Origin: DAOUKH01 sp034421515
GTDB lineage: Bacteria; Chloroflexota; Dehalococcoidia; SHYB01
Direction of reading: 5' to 3'
Assembly: GCA_034421515.1 (NCBI GenBank)
Contig: DAOUKH010000023.1
Span: 73,965-137,964 of the forward strand
Length of the DNA stretch: 64,000 nucleotides
The position numbers and the translations under genes were made by a program. A model generated the notes under the pieces. It was given only the letters and a program-made list of their open reading frames with translations. It had not been told where the DNA came from and did not search any database. Shown one piece after another: positions 32,810 through 41,354 of this stretch (position 1 is its first letter; each line of letters begins with the position of its first letter).

Positions 32810-33715
32810 ATGGCACAGAAACCTCAAGAGCTTGGCCAGGGGTTGCTAGGGGGCCGGCTCCACCGGCTGGGACGCGCCGCCCGCGAGGGGCGGCGGCTGG
32901 TGGCGTCGAAGCCCCTCGGGGCCTTTGGCGCCCTGATGCTCTTCCTTACGCTGATGGCCGCCGTGTTCGCCGGCTTCATCGCGCCTTTCGATCCTGCGGA
33001 GCACCATCTTGCCGACGCGCTGCAAGGCCCGAATTCGATCTACTGGCTCGGCACCGACCAGTTCGGGCGAGACATGTTCAGCCGTATCGTCCACGGCGCG
33101 CGGGTCTCCATCTACATTGGCCTCGGCGTTGCCGCGCTGGGAACGTTGGGAGCCACCTTCCTCGGTCTGGTGAGCGGCTACTTCGGGGGCGTGTTCGACC
33201 TCGTCATTCAGCGATTTGTCGACGCTTTTCTTTCCTTTCCCGGTCTGATCCTGCTCCTCGCGATCATGTCCGCCCTCAACCCGAGCATCGCCAACCTCAT
33301 CTACGCGCTGGCGATACGCGTTACCTTCGCCAACGCGAGGATCATCAGGAGCGGCGTCGTCAGTGTCCGGGAGAACCAGTACATCGAAGCCGCGCGGGCT
33401 GTTGGTGCGTCACCCACGCGCATTATCTTGTTCCACATCCTCCCCAATGTCACCGCGCCGGTCATGATCGTGGCGACCCTGACGTTGGGAGTCGCGATCT
33501 TTTCCGAAGCTTCCCTAAGCTTCCTGGGCTTCGGCATTCCCCCGCCGACACCTACATGGGGGCAGATGCTGAGCCGGGACGGCATCGCCTTCATGATTAC
33601 GGCCCCGTGGACCGCAGTGGCGCCCGGAGTGGCGCTCACGGTGGTCATCTTCAGCGTCAACATGCTCGGCGACGCGATGCGGGACATTCTGGACCCGAGA
33701 TTGAGGAGAGCTTAG
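32810..33715 (+). CDS. ABC transporter permease, DppC type, importer 2
   Basis: A 301-residue DppC-type permease. The periplasmic start YWLGTDQFGRDMFSRIVHGA and the coupling loop RENQYIEAARAVGASPTRIILFHILPN mark the family. The tail is DAMRDILDPRLRRA. It forms the channel with the preceding gene. No ATPase gene follows, and the next gene is the binding lipoprotein after a separate promoter. Confidence 0.93.
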   Translation: MAQKPQELGQGLLGGRLHRLGRAAREGRRLVASKPLGAFGALMLFLTLMAAVFAGFIAPFDPAEHHLADALQGPNSIYWLGTDQFGRDMFSRIVHGARVSIYIGLGVAALGTLGATFLGLVSGYFGGVFDLVIQRFVDAFLSFPGLILLLAIMSALNPSIANLIYALAIRVTFANARIIRSGVVSVRENQYIEAARAVGASPTRIILFHILPNVTAPVMIVATLTLGVAIFSEASLSFLGFGIPPPTPTWGQMLSRDGIAFMITAPWTAVAPGVALTVVIFSVNMLGDAMRDILDPRLRRA

Positions 33716-33737
33716 GAGGGAAGGGGTCTTCTGAAGC

Positions 33738-33766
33738 TTGACACCGGTTCGGCCCTTGGCTAGCAT
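33738..33766 (+). promoter_or_regulatory. Strong promoter of the importer 2 lipoprotein
   Basis: TTGACA (33738-33743) and TAGCAT (33761-33766) are 17 bases apart, about 74 bases before the ATG at 33840. A separate promoter for the binding protein would let it be made in excess over the permeases, as is usual for these systems. Confidence 0.75.
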
Positions 33767-33839
33767 TTCGGTTTCCATAGATTAGAGATTGAATTCGACG
33801 AAGAAGCCGACGGATACGCGGGGAAGGGAGAGTTCAATC

Positions 33840-35639
33840 ATGAAGAAGTATCGGATTCAGGTTATTGCCGCCCTCTGCGTTGTCGCGGTGCTGATTGTGG
33901 GAGCCTGCGGCGGGGCCGACCCGACGCCGACCCCGGCGCCGACTGCGACCCCTCAACCCACGAGCGCTCCGGCGCCAACGGCAACCCCTGAGCCAACGGC
34001 GCCGCCTCCCACGGAACCGCCGACGGGGCCGAGGTCGGGCGGCTCGCTCAACCTGCCGATTCCGCAGCAGTTGAAGTCAACCGACCCGCACACCACCCCG
34101 TCGTCGGGGAAGGAAGTCTGGCTTCAGGCCAGTGACGTCCTGGTTGAGGTGGACGACCAGAACTTCCAGCTTCTGCCTGGACTCCTGGAAGGTTGGTCCG
34201 CGGATGGCGCCGTCTTCACGCTGAACGTGCGCAAGGGTGTTCAGTGGCAAGACATCGCTCCCGTGAACGGCAGAGAGTTCACCGCCGACGATGTCATCTA
34301 CAACCTGCAGAGGATCCGAGGCGATTTCCCGCTTGAGGGCAAGAAATGGTACCGGGCGGGGACGGTCTCGAACGTCGAAGCACTCGAGGCGGTGGACTCG
34401 CATACCGTGCGAGTGACGCTCAAGCAGCCTTCGATCGCCTTTATTGGAGGCCTCGCGACGGTGTTCAGCCCAATGGTGCCGAAAGAGCTTGTCGACCAGT
34501 GCGGCGGCGGCCTCGATCCGGCGGAGAGCTGCACGATAGGGACCGGCCCGTTCATCCTAGAGTCCTTCCAGGACGGCATCAGTGCCTCGTGGACTCCGAA
34601 CCCGAACTTCTGGAAGGAAGGTTCCGACGGCCAATCCCTCCCGTACCTGGACGCTGTGGAGTGGACCTGGTTCGGCGACCCGGCCACCATCATCGCGGCG
34701 ATTGCTTCGGGGCAGTCGGCGATGTACCAGAAAGCAGGGAACGCCGAGATCCTCTCGCTCAAGGCCACGAACGCCCGTGTCGTGCTCTGGCCCTACGACA
34801 AGACCGTGGTATGGGAGGCGCACTTCAACCACGCGAAGCCGCCGTTCGACGACATTCGCGCCCGCGAAGCAATCAACCTCGTCCTCGAGCGTCGCTCGAG
34901 TCTCGACGCGGTCCAGGGCGAGGCGCCCTGGAGTTGGACCTCTTTCCTGCCGACGATCTACGGGGACTTCGTCCTTCCCGAGAGTGAGGTGATGAATCTC
35001 CCGGGCTTCCGCGACGACAAGACGGAGGACGTGGCCAGGGCACGGATGCTCTTGGAGGAGGCGGGCTACGGGCCGGACAACCTCCTGAAGTTCAAAGCGT
35101 TTGCGTCCGAGACATCGACGTGCGGACGAGAATGCCCGGTCTTGATCGCGGACCAGGTCAATAAGCATCTGGAGGGCTTGGCGGAAGTCGAGCCCGGTCC
35201 GGTGCCGCGCGCTGAGCGGTCGCAACGGCTTTCTGAGAGGGACTACCTGTTCTTCTATGCCGCGCTGGCTGCCGACTTCCCGGATCCCGGGCCGCTGCTG
35301 AGAGCGTGGTTCCACTCTGAAGGAGGCCGTCAGCTAAGCGGCTACAACAACCCGGAGATGGACGCTCTGCTCGAGGAGCAAGACGCCACGGCGGACCCCG
35401 CTAAACGACGGCAGCTCATCCATGACATCCAGCGACTCGCTATCAAGGACCAGGTCCGGGTCGTCTGGGGCAACACTTGGTCGATCATGGTGATGATGCC
35501 GGAGGTCAGGGGTTGGACTCCCGGGCCTGACGTCCTGGGCGGCGACATCTTCTACGACCTCGACGAGGTATGGGTTGGCGACACTCCGTCTCCAAGCTCG
35601 TGGCCGATCGTCGTGGAGCGAGGGGAGAGCTATCCCTAG
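33840..35639 (+). CDS. ABC transporter substrate-binding lipoprotein (SBP_bac_5), importer 2
   Basis: A 599-residue solute-binding lipoprotein. The signal peptide ends in LIVGAC, followed by a Thr/Pro/Ala linker of about 45 residues. The domain begins RSGGSLNLPIPQQLKSTDPHT and includes GTGPFILESFQDG. The ATG at 33840 has GGGAGAG upstream; the longer frame to 33789 lacks a ribosome site. A Cys pair near residue 428 (STCGRECPVLIA) could form a disulfide. A rho-independent terminator follows the stop at 35662-35693. The ligand is unknown. Confidence 0.92.
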   Translation: MKKYRIQVIAALCVVAVLIVGACGGADPTPTPAPTATPQPTSAPAPTATPEPTAPPPTEPPTGPRSGGSLNLPIPQQLKSTDPHTTPSSGKEVWLQASDVLVEVDDQNFQLLPGLLEGWSADGAVFTLNVRKGVQWQDIAPVNGREFTADDVIYNLQRIRGDFPLEGKKWYRAGTVSNVEALEAVDSHTVRVTLKQPSIAFIGGLATVFSPMVPKELVDQCGGGLDPAESCTIGTGPFILESFQDGISASWTPNPNFWKEGSDGQSLPYLDAVEWTWFGDPATIIAAIASGQSAMYQKAGNAEILSLKATNARVVLWPYDKTVVWEAHFNHAKPPFDDIRAREAINLVLERRSSLDAVQGEAPWSWTSFLPTIYGDFVLPESEVMNLPGFRDDKTEDVARARMLLEEAGYGPDNLLKFKAFASETSTCGRECPVLIADQVNKHLEGLAEVEPGPVPRAERSQRLSERDYLFFYAALAADFPDPGPLLRAWFHSEGGRQLSGYNNPEMDALLEEQDATADPAKRRQLIHDIQRLAIKDQVRVVWGNTWSIMVMMPEVRGWTPGPDVLGGDIFYDLDEVWVGDTPSPSSWPIVVERGESYP

Positions 35640-35661
35640 CAAGCAGCCTTAAGCCGATCAC

Positions 35662-35693
35662 GGGGCCCCTCCACTCGGAGGGGCCCCTTCTTT
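35662..35693 (+). terminator. Rho-independent terminator of the importer 2 lipoprotein
   Basis: GGGGCCCCTCC (35662-35672) pairs perfectly with GGAGGGGCCCC (35677-35687) around a 4-base loop, followed by TTCTTT. The 11-bp stem lies 22 bases after the stop codon. It is the clearest intrinsic terminator in the window. Confidence 0.9.
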
Positions 35694-35820
35694 GGCCTAG
35701 GGTTGGGAAACACTGGAAAGAGTGCACACCCGTGGATTGGGAGTGACGCTTCCCGCGCCTTGCCTCAAGCGCGTCCGCCTATAATCGTCACGACGCAACT
35801 CCGGCACAGGGAGGCCTCGC

Positions 35821-36192
35821 ATGGCTAACTTCGACCTTCACCACCTGCACCACAAGGCAACGGACGTTGAGGCGGCGGCACGGTTCTATATCGATTGCCT
35901 CGGTGCGAAGGAGACCGGCCGGAGAGAGGACTGGATGATCGATGTCGATCTCTGCGGCGTTCGCATACGGATCACGACGTTTCACGCGCAGTCGCCTACC
36001 GAGCAGGCCCACGGACTGGAGCACATCTCGCTGGACACCGATGATCTACCGGGCGTGATCGCGGCGCTGAAGGCTCAGGGCCTGCCGTTCACGGAGCAGC
36101 GCGACCCGGACGGGAAGATGTCATGCTACGCCACCGGCCCGGACGGCACCCAGATCTACATCCTGCAAGGGCACGCCGGACACAAGTACTAG
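35821..36192 (+). CDS. VOC family protein
   Basis: A 123-residue single-module vicinal-oxygen-chelate protein. FDLHHLHHKATDVEAAARFYIDCLGA starts it, GLEHISLDTDDLPGVIAALKAQG forms the second half, and GPDGTQIYILQ ends the sheet. The early HHLHHK stretch is unusually His-rich, so metal binding is likely. A TATAAT at 35780-35785 and GGGAGG ahead of the ATG suggest its own promoter. Function is not identifiable. It is convergent with the amidohydrolase cluster. Confidence 0.85.
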   Translation: MANFDLHHLHHKATDVEAAARFYIDCLGAKETGRREDWMIDVDLCGVRIRITTFHAQSPTEQAHGLEHISLDTDDLPGVIAALKAQGLPFTEQRDPDGKMSCYATGPDGTQIYILQGHAGHKY

Positions 36193-36269
36193 GCGCCCGC
36201 CCACGCGGTTCTGAGGGATCCGGCCTTCGCGGGCCGCGCCGATCCCGGCCCGGCCTGCCGCCGAGCGGT

Positions 36270-37427
36270 CTACGAGAGGCTGAAGCCGAATACTCGCGCG
36301 GTGTTGGAAAAGGTGATCTTGCCGACGTCCTCATCGGAGACGCCGTCGAACATCTCGCGGATTACTCGCCGTGACTCTGGCCAGGTGCATTCGGTATGGG
36401 GGTAGTCCGAGCCCCAAAGCAGGTTGTCCACTCCGATGAGCGACCGCATGGCCACGGCGGTCCAGTCGTCTTGGAAGCTCACGGAGATGTTCCGGTGGAA
36501 AAAGTCGCTCGGCGTCATGTCCCCGTTGAACCGGCCCCAGATCCCCTTGCGTTCCCGGTAGCGCAGATCCATGCGGAAGAGCCAGTGCGCCACCCAGCCG
36601 CCCTGGTTCTCGACGCTGACGACCTTTAGGTCTGGATGCCGCTCGAACACGCCCGACATAATCATGGACGTGAGCGACCGTTTGATCCAGTGGTCGCCAT
36701 TGATGTAGACGAGTTCCAGCGGCTCGTCGGGGTCCATGGTCGGGTCGTGGTGGTACATAGGGATGCCGTCGCGCACGGTCCGGTTCGATCCGGAGTGCAG
36801 GCAGAGGGGCATATTCAATTCGGCCGCGGTCGACCAGAAGGGTTCGTATTCGTCCCGGTGATAGCCGCGACCGTGGGCGGGATGGACGCTGATGATGGCG
36901 GCCTGCAGGCCCAGCGCCCGGGCCCGGCGCAGCTCATCCACGCCTCCCCGGACATCGTCCAGATTGATCATGGCGGCTCCCTTGAGCCGCTCCGGGTAAG
37001 GACGGCAGAACTCGGCAATCCAGTCGTTGTAGGTGTGGCAGATCGCGGAGAGGAGACCCGAATCTTCCAACCGCCAAATGCCGCCCACGCCCCGCGTAGG
37101 AAAGATGACGGCGCCTTCCACCCCGTCGAGGTCCATATCCTTGACCGCCTCGTCGGGGTCATATCCGCCTGGGCGTACGTTCTCCCAGCGGTCCTCGAGC
37201 GATATCTCATAGGGCCGGTCCGTCCGGTAGCGGTCCCCCGCGTGGGTGGCGGTTCCGAGCGAGCCTATCGACCGGTTGTCTTCGACGACGTACCAATCGG
37301 CGGTATCGCCGCTCACCAGCCGGGGCGCGCGGTCCCGGTATTGCGCGTCGATTCGACTCGTCCAGAGGTCTGGAGGCTCGACGATGTGATTGTCGGCGGA
37401 TAGCAGTCTCAGCGTGTCCTGCTCCAT
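36270..37427 (-). CDS. Amidohydrolase family 2 (ACMSD-like) protein, type I, copy A
   Basis: A 385-residue metal-dependent hydrolase or decarboxylase of the amidohydrolase-2 family. It starts LLSADNHIVEPPDLW (D-x-H metal motif), has MPLCLHSGSNR with a metal His, and WGSDYPHTECTWP with the catalytic Asp. Copy B at 45438-46616 is very similar; by eye about three quarters of aligned residues agree. The ATG at 37427 follows GGAGGAAGG. Beside it lies a type II gene in the same orientation, and the same pair recurs at 45-48 kb. Substrates may be aromatic or keto acids, by family analogy. Confidence 0.87.
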   Translation of the reverse strand: MEQDTLRLLSADNHIVEPPDLWTSRIDAQYRDRAPRLVSGDTADWYVVEDNRSIGSLGTATHAGDRYRTDRPYEISLEDRWENVRPGGYDPDEAVKDMDLDGVEGAVIFPTRGVGGIWRLEDSGLLSAICHTYNDWIAEFCRPYPERLKGAAMINLDDVRGGVDELRRARALGLQAAIISVHPAHGRGYHRDEYEPFWSTAAELNMPLCLHSGSNRTVRDGIPMYHHDPTMDPDEPLELVYINGDHWIKRSLTSMIMSGVFERHPDLKVVSVENQGGWVAHWLFRMDLRYRERKGIWGRFNGDMTPSDFFHRNISVSFQDDWTAVAMRSLIGVDNLLWGSDYPHTECTWPESRRVIREMFDGVSDEDVGKITFSNTARVFGFSLS

Positions 37428-37495
37428 AAACCTTCCTCCACCCTGGACTCGTCCGGCGCGTCGCCTTGAGGATCGGCTAACCCGCCCGCAGACTT

Positions 37496-38662
37496 TTAGT
37501 TGACCCCGTCGATCGAGAAGCCGTACAGCCGCACGGCATTGTCTCGCGTGATCTTGGTCTTGTCCTCGATGGGGATGCCTTCGAAGATCTGGTCTACGAT
37601 CTCGCGGGATCTGGGGAACGTCGACTCCGCGTGCGGGTAGTCGGCGCCCCACATCAAGTGGTCGACACCGACGTGGTGACGCGCCTCCACTCCCATCGCG
37701 TCCTCTTGGAAGCTGATATGAACATTTCGGCGGAAGAAGTCGCTGGGGATCGCTTCGTCCTTGAAGCGCCGCCCCTTCAGGCCGGCCACGCGGTTCTTGT
37801 ACGTATCGTCCATTCGATTCAGGAGGTAGAGCGCCCAGCAGATTTCAAACTCCGCGGCGACGATCTTCAAACGGGGGAAGCGCTCGAATACGCCACCGAA
37901 TATCAGGGCCGCCAGCGAGATGCGCAAGTCTTGCGCTGAAGCCGAGAAGACCACGGGGTCGAGAGGCGCCCCCGGGATCCCAATATCGGGGCGCCACCGC
38001 TCGGAGCCGACGTGGAGGGTCAGCGGGAGGTCGAGCTCCTGCGCCGCCGCCCACAGAGGCTCGTAGTTGGCGTGGTCGTACCGAACGTAGGGGCGCACCG
38101 GAATCATCGCGCCGGCCAAACCCATCTTGGCCACCCGCCCGAGCTCGCTCACGCATTCCTGCATGCTGTCGACGTTGAGCATGGCGATTCCCTTGAGCCG
38201 GTCGGGATAGGGGGAGCAGAAGTCGGCCACGTGGTCGTTATAGGCTCGTATGCATGCCGAGCACAGGTCCGTGTCTGCGATGCGATAGAGCTGCAGGCCG
38301 ACGGTGGGATAGAGGATGGCGGCGGCCACGCCGTCGAGGTCCATGTCCTGCACGTGCGGATGAGGGTCGAGCGCGCCGGGACGGATATCCTCGACGCGGC
38401 CGTCGAGCGACAGCTCCTGCGGGTTAGTGAACCTGACCCCGGCCTGGTATCCGGTGGCCCGGACGCTATGGATCCTGACCCCATCGGCATGCCACTCGTC
38501 ATACTCGCCGACGCGGACCACTCTCGGCGCTCGGTCCCGATAAGCCTTGTCCACCCGCGTCGGCCAGAGGTCGGCCGTCTCGAGGATATGAGAATCCGAC
38601 GAGACGAGCGGACAACGCTCTACGAGTGTTCCGGTTGGTGCAGTTCCAGCCTGTGTGCTCAT
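37496..38662 (-). CDS. Amidohydrolase family 2 (ACMSD-like) protein, type II, copy A
   Basis: A 388-residue family member of a second type. Its motifs are LVSSDSHILETADLW, LPLTLHVGSERW and WGADYPHAESTFP. Copy B is at 46650-47813. The ATG at 38662 has AGGGAAAGC upstream, while the frame to 38686 does not. Types I and II are adjacent at both places, so the two proteins may work as successive steps or form a heteromer. It is 36 bases after the importer 3 DppC-type gene, so they may be co-transcribed. Confidence 0.87.
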   Translation of the reverse strand: MSTQAGTAPTGTLVERCPLVSSDSHILETADLWPTRVDKAYRDRAPRVVRVGEYDEWHADGVRIHSVRATGYQAGVRFTNPQELSLDGRVEDIRPGALDPHPHVQDMDLDGVAAAILYPTVGLQLYRIADTDLCSACIRAYNDHVADFCSPYPDRLKGIAMLNVDSMQECVSELGRVAKMGLAGAMIPVRPYVRYDHANYEPLWAAAQELDLPLTLHVGSERWRPDIGIPGAPLDPVVFSASAQDLRISLAALIFGGVFERFPRLKIVAAEFEICWALYLLNRMDDTYKNRVAGLKGRRFKDEAIPSDFFRRNVHISFQEDAMGVEARHHVGVDHLMWGADYPHAESTFPRSREIVDQIFEGIPIEDKTKITRDNAVRLYGFSIDGVN

Positions 38663-38698
38663 GTAGTTGCTTTCCCTACGCAGCATCGAAAAAGGCGA

Positions 38699-39631
38699 TC
38701 ACGTTGCCGCGGGACCAATCCCGGCCCCACGGAGGCGAGGATCAAAAAGGTCCCGCATTGCATCACCAACCATGATGAAGCTCAAGATCGTCACGAAGAT
38801 GATGACACCGGTAGAGACCCCCAACCACGGTGCTAGCGTGGCGAATTGGGTCACCCCGACGTTGAGCATGCCGCCCCACGAAGGAGCCGGGGGTGGGGCG
38901 CCGACGCCCAAGAAGCTCAACGAGGCTGCGATGACTAGCGCGGATGCGAACTGATTTGTCATCAAGACGAGCACCGGGGCCATCGTGTTGGGCGTGATAT
39001 GCCTACCCATGATGCGCAAGTCGGAGGCCCCAATTGCCCTCGCCGCCTCGACATAGACTTCCTCTTTGAGGCTGAGCACGGTTGCACGAACCAAGCGATT
39101 CGCGTACGGAACGTTGATGAACCCAATAGCGATCGCGACGTTCAGGTTGCTAGGACCGAGAGAGGCGACCAGCGCGAGCGCCATGATCAGCGCAGGCATA
39201 GCCATCACGCCGTCCATGAAGCGTTGCACGGTGAGGTCGAAGGGCCCGCCCCAGAACCCGCTCGCCAGACCCACGAGGCCTCCCAAGACGACTCCCGCCA
39301 CGACGGAGCCGAACGCGACGAAGAGGGCAGGCCGGGTAGCGTGGACTAGCCGGCTGAACTGATCACGCCCGACCTCGTCGGTCCCGAGCAGAAACGTAGA
39401 GTTGGGCGACTCCAGTCTCAGGGCGACGTTGGTTTGTACCGGTGGGTGCGTGGCGATCTGGGACTCGAAGATGGCTATTACGATCAACGCGAAAACGACG
39501 AAGACGCCGACCGCGCCCAGCGGTTTCGCCTTCGCCAGCCACCACGCCCTGGCTCCCCAATAGGGGATGGCGCGGCTAGTCCAGCCGAGGGCCGGCGGGA
39601 TCTTCCCGACCATGGAGCCCTGCCAACGCAT
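38699..39631 (-). CDS. ABC transporter permease, DppC type, importer 3
   Basis: A 310-residue inner-membrane permease. Landmarks are the periplasmic FLLGTDEVGRDQFSRLVHATRP, the coupling loop KEEVYVEAARAIGASDLRIMGRHI and the tail DAMRDLFDPRLRG. It lies 17 bases after the DppB-type gene. The order of the operon on the minus strand is lipoprotein, unknown protein, DppB, DppC. Confidence 0.93.
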   Translation of the reverse strand: MRWQGSMVGKIPPALGWTSRAIPYWGARAWWLAKAKPLGAVGVFVVFALIVIAIFESQIATHPPVQTNVALRLESPNSTFLLGTDEVGRDQFSRLVHATRPALFVAFGSVVAGVVLGGLVGLASGFWGGPFDLTVQRFMDGVMAMPALIMALALVASLGPSNLNVAIAIGFINVPYANRLVRATVLSLKEEVYVEAARAIGASDLRIMGRHITPNTMAPVLVLMTNQFASALVIAASLSFLGVGAPPPAPSWGGMLNVGVTQFATLAPWLGVSTGVIIFVTILSFIMVGDAMRDLFDPRLRGAGIGPAAT

Positions 39632-39648
39632 CTACGTTACCCGCGTCT

Positions 39649-40608
39649 TCATGATTGGTATCGAATCCTCGGATCGAGGAACCCGTAGATCAAATCGAGG
39701 GCTAGGTTGAGCAGCAAGACCCCCGCCGCGATGAGGAAGACGATTGTCTGCACGACTACCCAGTCTCTGTCCCGTATCCCATTGAGCAGCTGTGAGCCAA
39801 CCCCCGGAAGCACGAAGATGGTCTCCGCGATGACGGATCCCGCCAACAGGTTGGCCAGCTGCAGCCCCGCTAGGGTAACCACCGGGAGTAGCGCGTTGCG
39901 GAGCCCGTGCCGCACCACCGCTATGCGAGGCGCAAGGCCCTTGGCATGAGCCGTCCGCATATAGTCCTGGCGGAGGACCTCGAGCATCGATGAACGGGTC
40001 ATTCTCACGAGAATCGCCGTCTCGTGCAGCGCAAGGATCGTGGCAGGCCAGATGACATGGGCGAGGTTGTTCATAGGCGCCTCGAGGAACGGCGTGTATT
40101 CGAGGGGTGGAAGCCAATTGAAGTAGACGGACATGATCAGGAGCAGCATGGAGCCGGCCAGGAAACTCGGCAGGGCAAGGCCGCAGACCGTGAAGAGGCG
40201 TCCCAGATAGTCCCAGAGGCCGTCCTGCTTGACCGCGCTCATCACCCCGATGGGAATCGAGATGACGATGCCCATGATGGAGGCGAGAATCGCTAGTTCC
40301 AGCGTCACCGGAAGGCTTTTCGCCAACTCTTCGAAGACCGGCTGTCCGGTGACCAATGAGTTGCCGCCATCCCCTTGGACGAGGCGCCAGATCCAGTCGC
40401 CATACCGCTCTACCGCCGGACGGTCCAGCCCAAGCTCCTCGAGCGCCCGCTCGTACTGCTTGACGCTCATCGAGGATGTGCCGCCTTCCGTCACCTGAAT
40501 GAGGGCGGCGTCGCCGGGCAGCAGATGGAAGATGAAGAAGATGATCATCGAGACGATGAGGACCGTCGGGATGATCAGCAGCAGCCGGCGAACCGTATAG
40601 CCAGTCAC
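39649..40608 (-). CDS. ABC transporter permease, DppB type, importer 3
   Basis: A 319-residue permease starting TVRRLLLIIPTVLIVSMIIFFIFHLLPGD. The coupling loop is RMTRSSMLEVLRQDYMRTAHAKGL, and it ends YGFLDPRIRYQ. It closely resembles the DppB-type gene of importer 1. The 115-base gap upstream separates it from the unknown gene at 40724. Confidence 0.93.
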   Translation of the reverse strand: MTGYTVRRLLLIIPTVLIVSMIIFFIFHLLPGDAALIQVTEGGTSSMSVKQYERALEELGLDRPAVERYGDWIWRLVQGDGGNSLVTGQPVFEELAKSLPVTLELAILASIMGIVISIPIGVMSAVKQDGLWDYLGRLFTVCGLALPSFLAGSMLLLIMSVYFNWLPPLEYTPFLEAPMNNLAHVIWPATILALHETAILVRMTRSSMLEVLRQDYMRTAHAKGLAPRIAVVRHGLRNALLPVVTLAGLQLANLLAGSVIAETIFVLPGVGSQLLNGIRDRDWVVVQTIVFLIAAGVLLLNLALDLIYGFLDPRIRYQS

Positions 40609-40723
40609 GCCGAGACGGCTCCCCGGGGCGTCGTTGTTCTCCCGGCGCTAGGGCGCCGATGGGAGACCCAGCTAGGGAAAAGCACGGAAACCACCTTCGT
40701 AGGCCGCGCCGCGGGCCCGCGGT

Positions 40724-41281
40724 CTAGTGCTCGGGAACGTCGCCGGGACGCCAGTGCGGATAGACGCCGGCTCCAGTCAGGTAAACTGGGCCTTTCCAAT
40801 TCCGCTGCGCCCGTTCGCTTAGCGCCTCCGCCCATGCCGCGACCTTGGGAAGCGCGGCTTCGACCTCTCGAAGATCGATCCGCGACGCCAATTCCGTGGC
40901 GCCCGCCTCGATGAGCATCGGCACGAGCCGGTTTCGCAGCTGGGCTATCGACCACTCGACCATGTCGCCGGACGCCGCCGGGTCGTACCACATATGCTCT
41001 TGGCGCTGGGTCGCCCAGTTGATGTAGTGGTAGTGAGGCCGGATCAGCAGGCAGTCGAAACGAAGATGCTCGGGGGCCCTGATCCCGGACGATCCCTCGA
41101 AAACATGGATCGTCAGCCCGTGATCGTTGACTTCATCGGTCAACTCGCCCTCGGCGTCCCTCTGGCATAGGAACCGGTACTCGACGGCAAACGTGATCGG
41201 GCCGGCCTCGACGAACTGCGTCCCAACCTCGTCGGCCGGCTCAAGTTTCTGATCGTTAACGGGCTCGGTGAACTTAATCAT
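40724..41281 (-). CDS. Unknown protein inside the importer 3 operon
   Basis: A 185-residue protein that I do not recognise. The middle is rich in aromatic and His residues (CLLIRPHYHYINWATQRQEHMWYDP), and the end is helical with Arg/Glu pairs. No signal peptide or membrane helix is seen, so it is probably cytoplasmic. It lies between the binding lipoprotein and the permeases, directly after a 36-base palindrome. A role in using or sensing the imported solute is possible. The weak ribosome site GGCAGGATA precedes the ATG. Confidence 0.6.
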   Translation of the reverse strand: MIKFTEPVNDQKLEPADEVGTQFVEAGPITFAVEYRFLCQRDAEGELTDEVNDHGLTIHVFEGSSGIRAPEHLRFDCLLIRPHYHYINWATQRQEHMWYDPAASGDMVEWSIAQLRNRLVPMLIEAGATELASRIDLREVEAALPKVAAWAEALSERAQRNWKGPVYLTGAGVYPHWRPGDVPEH

Positions 41282-41295
41282 TATCCTGCCCGATC

Positions 41296-41331
41296 AACCT
41301 CGGGTGCACGGACGTCCGTGCACCCGAGGTT
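41296..41331 (-). other. 36-base perfect palindrome after the importer 3 lipoprotein
   Basis: The 18-base arms (41296-41313 and 41314-41331) are exact reverse complements, centred on GACGTC. As RNA it would fold into a long hairpin with a tiny loop. No T-run follows on either strand, so it is not a standard terminator. It sits between the lipoprotein stop and the next gene, where it may stabilise the lipoprotein mRNA or reduce read-through to the permeases. Confidence 0.7.
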
Positions 41332-41354
41332 CGAGACTCTTAGCTAAGGTTTCT

